NCBI GenBank assembly: GCA_037157565.1
Contig: JAZHRO010000024.1
Span: 13,460,501-13,524,500 of the forward strand
DNA from: Thalassia testudinum
Taxonomy: Eukaryota > Streptophyta > Magnoliopsida > Alismatales > Hydrocharitaceae
DNA: 64,000 nucleotides
Reading direction: 5' to 3'
The notes below the pieces were generated by a model that saw only the letters and a program-made list of their open reading frames with translations, searched no databases and had not been told where the DNA came from. The position numbers and the translations under genes are program-made. Shown piece after piece: positions 1-9,052 of this stretch; position 1 is the stretch's first letter; every line of letters starts with the position of its first letter.

Positions 1-3000
1 ATGGGTCCCCCCATCAGAGATTATTGCACGAGGAATCCCGAACCTTGAGAAAATGTGTTGATGAATGAATTTGAGAACGATTTTGTGATCACAGGTTCGG
101 GTCGGTATGGCTTCGATCCATTTGGACACGTAGTCCACAGCCAACAGAATGTATTCGAAACCATCCGAAACAGGAAAGGGGCCCATAAAATCAATCCCCC
201 AAACATCAAAGATTTCGCATACTAGAATCGGTTGCATAGGCATCATGTCGCGATGGCTCATGTTGCCCAAAGTCTGGCAACGACTGCATGCCTTGCAGTG
301 ATTGTATGCGTCTTTGAACAGCGTGGGCCAGTAAAAGCCGCACTGGAGGACTTGTGATGCGGTTTTATGCCCGGCAAAATGGCCACCGCATGCCTGGTCA
401 TGGCAGAAAGAGAGGATATTGTTGAATTCCCCTTCCGGGACACATCTCCGGATGATCTGATCGGCACCTATGCGGAAGAGGTACGGGTCTTCCCAAATGT
501 AATACTTGGCATCGGAGCGTAATTTGTCTTTCTTGGCCTTCGGCCAATCGGACGGGATCTGATGAGATGCCAAGTAATTTACTACATTAGCAAACCATGG
601 AAGGCTAGTACCAATAGTCAGCAGGTGCTCATCGGGAAAATGCTCAGTGATGGGTCCGGAAGGGTCAATTATTTGAGAAGGAAGACGGGACAAGTGATCA
701 GCTACCACATTTTGCTTTCCCGCTTTGTCGCGAATCTCAAGGTCAAATTCTTGCAACAGCAAGATCCATCGGATTAATCGAGGTTTCGCGTCCTTCTTTG
801 CAAGGAGATGCCTCACAGCTGTGTGATCCGAGTATATGATGACACGGGAACCCAGAAGGTACGATCTGAACTTTTCTAGGGCAAATACTACAGCTAGCAG
901 CTCTTTCTCAGTAACCGTATAGTTACGCTGAGCCTCATCGAGTGTTTTGCTGGCGTAGTAAATGACCACAGGTTTCCTGTCAATTTTCTGCCCCAAAACC
1001 GCTCCTACAGCGAAGTCGGATGCATCGCACATGATCTCAAAGGGTTGAGACCAATCAGGGGACTGTAGGATCGGGGCTTGGGTGACTTGGTCACGCAGGA
1101 TTTCAAATGCTTGAGTGCATTCCTTAGAAATTTCGAAAGGAACATCCTTGGAGAGAAGAGTGGTCAGGGGGCGCGCGATTTTTGAAAAATCAGGGATAAA
1201 TCGTCGATAAAAATCGACATGCCCTAAAAAGGAACGGATGTCCCTGATCGAGCTAGGCATAGGAAGGTGAGAAATCAGATTAACCTTAGCTCGATCCACT
1301 TGGATACCTTTCTCCGAAATTGAGTGTCCCAGGACAATTCCCTCAGGCACCATGAAATGGCTCTTTTCCCAGGAAAGAACCAAATTCACATCGATGCACC
1401 GCCTGAGTATCTGGACCAAGTGTTGGAGGCAATCGTCGAATGATGCTCCAAAAACTGAAAAGTCATCCATGAAGACTTCCAGATAATCACCTACCATATC
1501 TGAGAATATGGCAAGCATGCATCGCTGAAAAGTAGCGGGTGCATTGCAAAGACCGAAAGGCATCCTTCGGAAAGCGTATGTTCCGAAGGGGCAGGTGAAC
1601 GTGGTCTTTTCTTGGTCCTCAGGACGGATTGCCACCTGGTTATAACCGGAGTACCCGTCAAGAAGGCAGAAGAACCTATTTCCCGCAAGTTTTTCGAGAA
1701 TTTGATCAATGAAGGGTAGTGGGAAATGATCCTTCTTCGTGGAGGAATTTAGTCGGCGGTAATCTATACAGACTCTCCACGAGTTGGCTAATCGGGTAGG
1801 AATGATTTTTCCGGTCTCAGTCGTTATAGTGGTGAGTCCTGCCTTCTTGGGCACGACCTGAATTGGGCTCACCCAACGACTATCGGAGATCGGGTAGATG
1901 ATTCCGGCATCTAACCACTTGATGATCTCCTTTTTCACGACCTCCTGCAGATTGGGGTTTAAGCGTCTCTGCATTTCACGAGAAGGTCGTGTGCCCTCTT
2001 CTGAATAGATATGATGAGTACAATAAGAGGGACTTATTCCAGTCAAATCATCGAGAGTCCAGCCGATGGCTTTGCGATGTTGCTGGAGGACAACAATCAG
2101 ACGGGATTCCTGTTCAGGACTGAGGTTGGAATTGATAATCACAGGAAGGGTCTGATTAGAACCCAAAAAGACGTATTTCAAGTGAGCAGGAAGGGGTTTC
2201 AGTTCGAGGATGGGGTTATCAGCAGCAGCGGGTGGTTCAGTATAGATGTGAGGTTCAAGGGTGGGAGTTACTGGGTTGTTCATATCTGGATTCGACTCCT
2301 CTGTTTGCGGGTCAAGATCCTTCTGTGGTTGATGAGGCATAATCGAGTCATTCTGGAGGTGTGATTCATCAACCAAAGTCTTGATGTCACAAATTTGTTC
2401 GATGACGCCGCAATTAATTCCTTGTTGGGCCTTAAATATATCAATTTTCAGTGTTTGATCTCCAAACTTAAGCTCTATTTGGCCCTCCTCACAGCTGATG
2501 TTGGCTCTAGCAGTAGCCAAGAAAGGTCTCCCTAGAATGATTGGTGTATCCGTAGGGTTCTCAGGTGCATCCATATCTAAGACTATAAAGTCCACTGGAA
2601 AATAGAAATCCCGCACTCTTACGATAACATCCTCGAGAATCCCTTTTGGTGACTTTATAGATCGATTTGCTAATTGTAATGTCACATCGGTTGGTTTTAG
2701 CTCAGATTCTTCTAGATGGTCAAGTAAGGATGTGGGTATCAGGTTTATGGATGCACCCAAGTCTAACAATGCTCTATCAAATTGGGTACCACCTATCTTA
2801 CAGGAAATCAGGGGAGTCCCAGGATCTTTTGCCTTGGGTGGGAGTCTACTAAGGATTACAGAGCTGGCTTGCTCTGACAGAACAATTGGGCTCCCTCCCT
2901 TGGTTCGCGGCTTACGCTGGGGTGTACATATATTCTTTAGAAATCGTGCGTAAGCTGGTACGTGGCGGATTGCATCCATCAAGGGGATGTTTATGTGGAC

Positions 3001-3903
3001 CTGCTCGAAGAGCTTGACCAGGTCCTCCTCAGGGGCCACGGGTTTGGTGGTCTTCTTTCCCTTGGTCAAGGCCTCGGGAAACGGGATCTTGGTTGGTTCT
3101 TCTAGGATAGGTCCAGGTTGTGGATCCGGAACAGCGGTATCTTGGATAACTATCCTAGGGTCATGGTTATCAGGCTTGGAGTGGTTTGGATAATGCGGGT
3201 CTTGAGTTGTTTTACCACTACGTGTTGTTACAGAATTTAATCCGGCCTGATTTTGGTTTGGGTTTGGTAAGAGGGGTGGCTGCTGCTGAAATCCCGCATA
3301 AGAAGTTGAGGCTTCCATCTCGTCTGGAGATGGAGCAGTAGGGGCCTGATAAATCCATTGAGCGTTGCCTAAATTTGGATTCATAACGCGCTTCTGGGTT
3401 GGCACGTTATTTGGGTTAGGAAGAGGTTGGGAAGGGAGTGTGCCTGGCTGGCGAGAATTTGCCAACTGGGCCAGTTGAGTTTTAACTTCTGTAAGCTCGT
3501 CCTTGTGCTGTTTTTGAATAGCCGCATTCGTTTTTTGAATGTCAGCCAGAGTCTGAAGGATTAGGGACATTTGATCCTGATTTGGCCCTGATGGATGAGT
3601 AGGGTTGGGCCGAGGCTGAGGCGGCTGGTAATGACGAGAGGGCTGTGGGCGGGACTGAAAAGGTGGTCTTTGGGTTTGGGAATTTCCCGCCCACTGAAAA
3701 TTGGGATGGTTTCGCCATCCAGGGTTGTAAGTGTTGGAGAATGGGTCGTTCTGGATGGCGTTGAGGTCCTCGCAAGTCTGAGGAACCTCCTGAGAATCAG
3801 GGAAAGGGGGAATGGAGTTCCCCCGGCTGGTGTAGAAAGGATCGGATGATCCTCCGATCCAAGAATCAGATGGGGATGGATATGGATCCATCCCAGGGGA
3901 AGA
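1..3903 (-). CDS. pol: Athila pol (gag C-terminus, protease, RT, RNase H, integrase; 3' end missing)
   Basis: This is the same reading frame as gag, continuing after one TGA, and I find no other stop down to base 1. In order I see: a proline- and glutamine-rich gag tail; aspartic protease with the LDLGAS active site at 2749-2766; reverse transcriptase with the FMDD catalytic box near 1462-1476; RNase H from about 1055 to 790 (IMCDASDFAVG to YSDHTAV); the H2C2 zinc finger of integrase near 420-270; and the integrase core with the first aspartate in WGIDFMGPF and the second in IISDGGTH at the window edge. The product would copy element RNA into DNA and integrate it, in cytoplasmic particles and then the nucleus. 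All visible catalytic residues are present. The last catalytic residue and the C-terminus lie outside the window. Confidence 0.92.
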
Positions 3904-5007
3904 TCAGTGGAGGATGTTCTGCACAGTCTCCTGTGTGGAAGGAGGTTGTGCAAAGGAGTTACGTGCGGAGGTGGCTCGCTGCAAGTGCTGAGTCAGCTCA
4001 TCCACCTTCTTTTCAATGATTGAGACCTTGTCCAATCGACTGGCCATTAATTCCAGGTCGACTGATGCGGACAGGCCCTGCGTCTCATGTGCTCCCTTAA
4101 GATTCGTCGCTGCGCGGGTATTCGTCCTGTCGAATAATCCCATGGAGTCATTGTTGATGGAGTTCTCGCACATGTTTTCGAGAATCTCCCATACGGTGTC
4201 TTCATGTTGACCCATGATGTTTCCTCCGCAAGTTGCATTGACGAAAAGGCGGATGTCCTCACGGAGTCCCTGGTAAAAAGATTGGACTTGTTCCCATTTA
4301 GGAACTCCGTGATGGGGGCACTTTCTCATGAGATCCTGAAAACGATCCCATGCCTCATGGAGAGGTTCTCCTGATTGTTGAGTGAAGTGTGTAATCTGAT
4401 GGCGCAAGGCGTTGGTCCGACCAACGGGGAAAAACTTTTTCAAAAACTCGGATTGAAGTTCTTCCCAAGTGTTGATCGGCCGGGTCTGAGTTTGATACCA
4501 ATGGGCGGCCTTGTCCATAAGAGAAAAGGAGAACATCTTCATGAGAAGAATATCCCGATTTTGCGCATCTGATCCAAAAGTGTGGGCCAGATGCTTTAGC
4601 TGTTTGATGTGCTGGAAGGGATCTTCAGAATTAAGCCCATGGAATTTAGGTATAGCATGAATCATGTTGGGCTTTAATTCGGAATCAGGTCCTCCAGTCG
4701 GGATTCTGACTCGAGGCTCAATGGCCACCGCAGCAGGATTGTAGTGGTCCCGCATCATAGGACGCTGTGGTGGGTGCACGAAGTTTTGGAAGAGGTCATT
4801 GAGTCGCTGGAGCTGGTGTTCCAGATTATTTTCTTCCTCAACTGGCTGAGCCATGATGGGGGAAGAAGAAGAACTTGGTTCTGAATCAGAAGAGAGAATA
4901 ATGTGAGGGTGTTGCTGCACAAACACGGGCGTCGAGGCTTGGCCTTGACGAGAGCGAATTTCTAAAGGAGGTCTTAAGGGTGGTCTTAGGGACCTCCTTC
5001 CGTACAT
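3904..5007 (-). CDS. gag: Athila gag (capsid) ending at a premature TGA
   Basis: A 367-residue frame starts at ATG 5007 with MYGRRSLRPPLRPP. The retrotransposon gag (capsid) domain spans roughly residues 90-270 and includes PNMIHAIPKFHGLNSEDPFQ, then LLMKMFSFSLMDKAAHWY, FFPVGRTNALRHQI and RKCPHHGVPKWEQVQSFYQG. A coiled-coil-like stretch (LDKVSIIEKKVDELTQHLQ) follows near residue 330. It would form the particle that packages element RNA. The frame ends at TGA 3904-3906, inside what is normally still gag, because the same frame goes on with the Athila-type segment NTYNPGWRNHPNF. I take the TGA to be either a mutation or a readthrough site. A degraded relative at 18166-20147 has no stop at the matching position. 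Confidence 0.92.
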   Translation of the reverse strand: MYGRRSLRPPLRPPLEIRSRQGQASTPVFVQQHPHIILSSDSEPSSSSSPIMAQPVEEENNLEHQLQRLNDLFQNFVHPPQRPMMRDHYNPAAVAIEPRVRIPTGGPDSELKPNMIHAIPKFHGLNSEDPFQHIKQLKHLAHTFGSDAQNRDILLMKMFSFSLMDKAAHWYQTQTRPINTWEELQSEFLKKFFPVGRTNALRHQITHFTQQSGEPLHEAWDRFQDLMRKCPHHGVPKWEQVQSFYQGLREDIRLFVNATCGGNIMGQHEDTVWEILENMCENSINNDSMGLFDRTNTRAATNLKGAHETQGLSASVDLELMASRLDKVSIIEKKVDELTQHLQRATSARNSFAQPPSTQETVQNILH

Positions 5008-5919
5008 GCACTGTTGGAAGAGGTAAGTTTAGAAGGTGCTGGACCCAATCAAGACACCCAAAAATGTGTTGGGTGACTATAGAGGTGCGGGGCAGATGGA
5101 CCCCTTGATCAGAAAGATCGTCCACCTGAGAATTACCTGGGCAGCCAGAGAGGGAGAGTCCCGCGAAGACCCCTACACGGTAGAGCGTCCCCACGGGTTA
5201 CAGGGTTTCCCCCACCCGACCTCTCTTGTCACTGCGGTTCCAGGTAGACCAGAATGGGGATCTTGACCTCTTAAGTCTACCAATTTTAAGATCAGGGTGC
5301 TTAAGGTTTTCACTTGAACTTTAGTCTTTTAAGTGTAAAGAGTGACCTAATTTAAGGTTGGTTGACCCAAGGGGTCAACCTTACCTCTTGTTTTCTTTGA
5401 GAGCTTTTAGGTCTTGTCTTTTAGGGTTCAAGTGTTTAGAGAGCCAATTGTTTTAGGTTTCCTTTTGAATAGGTATTTTCAATCAATGGTTTAGGCACAC
5501 TTCTTTTGGATTTTCTCCATTCTTGATTTAAGTAGTGTGTCTCTAAAACCCTAATGTTGAATCTTATGTTGGCTCTACTTGGTCCAGTTAGTTCTTTGTT
5601 GGGTAATTAAGGCTCAAGCAAGAATGTGTTAGCCCTTAAATACCCTTAATAGTGTGCAGGACTAATGAGTTGAAAACATGCAACTCTTTATGGTTACTAA
5701 GTATGGAAGACAGGTTAGCCCTATATTGCTTGTTTTTTTTCTTTTCTTCCTCCTTAGAGTTTAGGGGTTAATAGCGAGAGGAAAAATTTACCTGTCTTCG
5801 GAGTGGTTGTCGTGCGGTTGCTTGTCTTCTTGATTTCCTGTAGTTTTCTACACAAAAGAGAGGAGATTATCAGAAATTAAAAAGAAACAGGAATGTTTAC
5901 CTCTAGAATAGCCGTTGCT
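5008..5919 (-). other. Athila untranslated leader between primer site and gag
   Basis: About 0.9 kb of noncoding sequence between the primer-binding site and the gag ATG. It has no convincing open frame on the element strand and is fairly T-rich on the plus strand near 5280-5560. Long leaders are usual in this lineage, and packaging signals would be expected here, but none can be pointed to from sequence alone. Confidence 0.7.
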
Positions 5920-5936
5920 CCCCGGCAACGGCGCCA
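5920..5936 (-). promoter_or_regulatory. Primer-binding site for tRNA-Asp
   Basis: The plus strand reads CCCCGGCAACGGCGCCA, identical over 17 bases to the 3' end (with CCA) of plant tRNA-Asp(GUC) as I know it. The element RNA therefore pairs with that tRNA to prime minus-strand DNA synthesis. It lies three bases from the LTR end at 5940, the standard position. A second stretch resembling the tRNA's 5' end lies 47 bases away inside the LTR (5983-5995). Confidence 0.93.
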
Positions 5937-6487
5937 AAATGAAACGTTGTGCTCGAGAGATAACCGGGTTTTATTGTTATAGCGTTGTAGTATAGCCAGT
6001 TATTGCCATCATTTCAAATATATAAATTTTTTACTCGGAAAATAAAAGAGTTCCCGAGGTCGAACTCAGGGAGCAAGTTATATTCTATAGATATACATGT
6101 TCTATTACAAAAATAAAGAAAGAGAGAGAGAGAGAGGGGGAGAGAGATGAAAGTTTGAGTTCTTCTTCTTTTCTTCTCTTTGTCTCTCTCTCTTTTTAGC
6201 TTTTGTTCTTCCTGTTCTTCCTCTGTGTTTATCTCCTTGTGGTCCTCTTCTTCTTCTGTTGTTCTTCCTTGTTCTTTTCCTTTCTTTCTTCTTTTCCTTT
6301 CTTCAGATCTTCTTCTCGTGCTCTTCTTCTTTCAGTTCTTCCCTTGGCCTCTCTGTGTTCTCCTCTGCCTCGCCTTCTTCTGTTGTTCTTCCTTGTTCTT
6401 TTGTTCTTCAGATCTCCTTCTTTCTTCTTTTCTTTTTTTTTTTGTCAGGACGTCGTCTCTCCTTCTTTCTTCTTTTCCCTTCAGGAC

Positions 6488-6513
6488 GTCGTCTGATTTT
6501 CCAATCAGACGAC
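6488..6513. repeat. Perfect 11-bp hairpin in the LTR
   Basis: GTCGTCTGATT and AATCAGACGAC are exact inverse complements separated by four bases. The hairpin sits at the end of the pyrimidine-rich tract, in the half of the LTR next to the primer site. It could fold in the element RNA. No function can be assigned. Confidence 0.75.
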
Positions 6514-7309
6514 TTAAACCGCTTGTTGCTACAGTGTCTCCCTCAGCTTCCTTCTTCTTCCGCGGTCCTTCTTCTTCACCTGTGCCTGCACACTTCAGAG
6601 TTTACGTCAGAGGGCAAAACCTACTCTACCCCCCCGCCCCTCCGTCTCTCTCTCTCTCACAGAATCCGCTCATAGGATAGCTCTCCCAGAGCTGCCGGGT
6701 AGCCGGGTACGGGTAGCGCCCGGGTCCAGGCCCACCGGCGTGCGTGGTGGGCGAGGAGTGCAGGTCAGTCTAAGTCGGGTCGGGTCAGATCCGCGGGGCG
6801 TGAGCGCGGACGAGACCGGGTAACCGGGCGGGTGAAGGGGACCTCACCCCGTGTGCTGAGGCAGTAAGCCTCCAGCACTTTTTTGCTTTATACCGCTGCG
6901 CCTCTTCAGACTTTTCCGAGGTGGGACTAAATGTCCCACCCTAATTGAGCGCCCGCAGCGGAGAAAGCAGCGGGCGATCGCGGCTTCACGCGAGGCCTTC
7001 GCCCCAGCTGCTAGCCTGACGCTTTGTCGAAATGCCTCGCAAGGCCTGGGAGTCGAATCTGGGCGTGGTGCTGGGCGTGGCGCGCCTGCAGCTGCAGGCG
7101 GAAGCAGCTCCTTCTGCACGGCAATGGCGGCGGAGGTCGGGTGTCCTGTTCACAGCAAAACGGCCTCTCGGCCTAATCAGAAGGTGCCGGGAGCTTCGCC
7201 AGAGTGCGGCGAAGCTCGTGTGGGTGGTGGCGAGGCGTGGGGCGGCGTGCAAGGGCTGCCCTAGGTCGGACTGTGGGTCGGAAGATGGGTTTGTTCGGTG
7301 GGGTTGCAG

Positions 7310-7385
7310 AGGGTGATGTGGGGGAAGTGGAAGGGCGGGGGTTGATCAGGGTGATGTGGGGGAAGTGGAAGGGCGGGGGTTGATC
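7310..7385 (+). repeat. Perfect 38-bp tandem duplication inside the LTR
   Basis: Two identical adjacent 38-bp units, 7310-7347 and 7348-7385, each starting AGGGTGATGTGGGGGAAG, followed by the first bases of a third unit. The units show no mismatch, so this is a recent local duplication within the transcribed leader part of the LTR. Confidence 0.9.
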
Positions 7386-7867
7386 AGGGTGAGGAGGCGG
7401 AGGTTCTGCGGTGGTCGGCGAGCCGTGTGGGTTGCTGGGGTGATGGGAGCGGCTCGCCGGAGGATGGCCGGAGGCGGAGAAGGTGAGGGTGAGGGGTCGG
7501 AATCGAGGGCGACAGTAGATGTTTAAAGTGAGGAAAAGGAAGAGGGGAGGAAGAGGAGGAGCTCTACCTACTTAGCAGGAAGAGGAGGGGCCGGAGCGGG
7601 CGACAATCGTATCGACTGTCGCCGGAGAAGACGATGCCCGGGGGAAGGGGCGGCGGCGAGTAGAGGGCCGGAGATGCGCCAGCTGGGTGCGGCGTGGCGC
7701 GGGAAGAGCAGGGGAAGAAGTCTCTGCTGCTGGTATTGTGGCAGAGCGAAGAGGAGGAGGAGGAGGAACCGCCGGAGCTGGTGGGCGTCTGCCGGAGTGA
7801 GAGGAGAGGAAAGTTGGGGGTTTTCTCCGTCAGATCCGAGCTGGGAAGAACGGTGGAGCGACGGGGG

Positions 7868-7876
7868 TATTTATAG
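7868..7876 (-). promoter_or_regulatory. TATA box of the Athila LTR promoter
   Basis: The minus strand reads CTATAAATA followed by CCCC in GC-rich surroundings, a good match to plant TATA boxes. It is the only clear one in the LTR. Transcription would start roughly 30 bases further along the minus strand (near 7835) and run into gag. Confidence 0.6.
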
Positions 7877-8800
7877 GGACCGAATCAGGGAGGAAGGCGG
7901 AGGGAGACGACGTGTCTCCCTCGCCGGAGGACGCCGGAGATGGAAACCCATACCGTCCGTGCGTTCGCACGACCGGTATGGTGGGTTACAGCGACCAGGG
8001 GGGTGTCCCTGCGATGGCTGACGACGCAGGGCACCCCCGGTTTACTTGCCAGGCTCTCCCCCTCACCCTGCGCGGCGCCATGCTCCGCGCAAGGTCGCCG
8101 GAGCATGGTGCTGGCAGGTTTTGCAGGGGGGACCTGAATGCAAAGAACGAAGGAGAGTTAGGGGCCAAAATGCGAGGGTTCAAAAGTTGAGGGCCAAAAA
8201 GTAAATATATGAGGACCAAAGTGTAAAGTTGGTCAAGGAGGTTTCTTCTTAGGCTCAAGTTTTTATACATGACTAATTAGGACCTAAGGAATCTGATGGT
8301 GAATTTCATTTCTATATTAAACCTTGTTTGACCGGTCAATTTATGCGAAAACCCAAATTAAGTTATTAATTGGGCATGGTTCTCAATGTAGGTCAAAATG
8401 GGTTCTGAAGGCCAAATTGAAGGTTCTAAACCCTAGAGATTATTTTTCTATGAATTTTAGAGGGTTTATTCTATTTTTACTTTGCCTCGAACCTCATGAA
8501 TTGAAGTGGATTGTTTTAGGGTTACAGATTATCATTTAGTTCCTTGGAATTGCTGTAGCCCTTGCTAGGTCATCTCATCCCACTTTTATTCTTATTAAGT
8601 TGCTTTGACCTATGTTTGGATCCTGAATTACCCTGTATGCAGATTATACTGGTAAAATTGCATTTTTACCCCTTATGACTTGTTTTCTCCTTAAACTCAG
8701 AATTCTCTGAGTTAAGCCTTTCCTTGAGTTATGTAGGAGCTTTTATCCTTTGTATTAGGTCAAAATGAGCTAGTTATGGCTCATGATGAGGTTCTCATCA

Positions 8801-9052
8801 CACGCCCACCTCGCCGACCTCATCCTTGGCCGCGCCCGTGGCCCGCCTCACTGGTCCCACGACGAGGCATCTCCTGTAAGGAGACGCGAAACAAAACGGA
8901 ACATGTCACTACGGAACGATACCGAACGGAAACGTCTAAGAACTCATGTCAAGAGATATGTTGTGGTGGCTACTCTAGTTATAGACATGTGAATTGGTTA
9001 TTTTCCAGTCAGTTGATTCACTTCTCGGGATGACCTTGCTCTGATACCATCT
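8801..9052 (-). mobile_element. Leader and first gag codons of a family-Y LTR retrotransposon, cut by Athila insertion
   Basis: On the minus strand this 252-bp piece follows the Y LTR end at 9053. It starts with a tRNA-iMet primer site (9049-9038), continues through about 160 bases of leader and reaches an ATG at 8880 followed by MPRRGTSEAGHGRGQG and then TGA. An arginine- and glycine-rich start is common for gag of some Ty3/gypsy lineages such as Tekay/Del, but too little is left to assign a lineage. The Athila LTR at 8800 interrupts it. Confidence 0.7.
9038..9049 (-). promoter_or_regulatory. Primer-binding site for initiator tRNA-Met
   Basis: The minus strand reads TGGTATCAGAGC, the classic plant retrotransposon primer site complementary to the 3' end of tRNA-iMet. 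It lies three bases from the LTR terminus at 9053, which fixes that end and the minus orientation of this Y LTR. Confidence 0.92.

Larger units (their letters stand above)
1..8800 (-). mobile_element. Athila-type Ty3/gypsy LTR retrotransposon, 5' part (runs off left edge)
   Basis: Read on the minus strand the order is LTR (8800 to 5940), primer-binding site (5936 to 5920), leader, gag, protease, reverse transcriptase, RNase H and integrase, ending at base 1 inside the integrase core. The gene order is that of Ty3/gypsy (Metaviridae). The gag type, the tRNA-Asp primer site and the lack of a visible chromodomain point to the Athila lineage. Coding frames are nearly intact with a single stop, so the copy is young compared with the other Athila-like remnants in the window. 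The LTR's outer end at 8800 abuts the internal region of a family-Y element, so this copy appears to have landed in that element. The 3' LTR lies outside the window and the target duplication cannot be checked. Confidence 0.93.
5940..8800 (-). repeat. 5' LTR of the Athila element (2.86 kb)
   Basis: The LTR runs on the minus strand from TGATGAGAACCTCATCA at 8800 to a terminal CA at 5940-5941 (plus strand TGAAACG). Its U5 end lies next to the primer site. It contains a TATA box at 7868-7876, a perfect 38-bp tandem duplication at 7310-7385, a pyrimidine-rich tract at about 6160-6500 preceded by an (AG)n run, and a perfect 11-bp hairpin at 6488-6513. The GC-rich part (6640-8120) shows several short frames on both strands that I regard as noncoding. 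A decayed fragment of the same LTR family lies at 46023-46830 in the opposite orientation, covering the part equivalent to 8100-8800. Confidence 0.88.

Noticed and set aside
5983..6000. Possible tRNA-Asp gene
   Set aside because: Only the first 13-14 bases match. The anticodon and T arms are missing and the 3' end lies on the other side as the primer site, so it is not a tRNA gene.
6180..6680. Frames of 97-166 codons rich in serine, phenylalanine and leucine
   Set aside because: They are translations of a CT-rich tract inside the Athila LTR, overlap in all plus-strand frames and lie antisense to the element.
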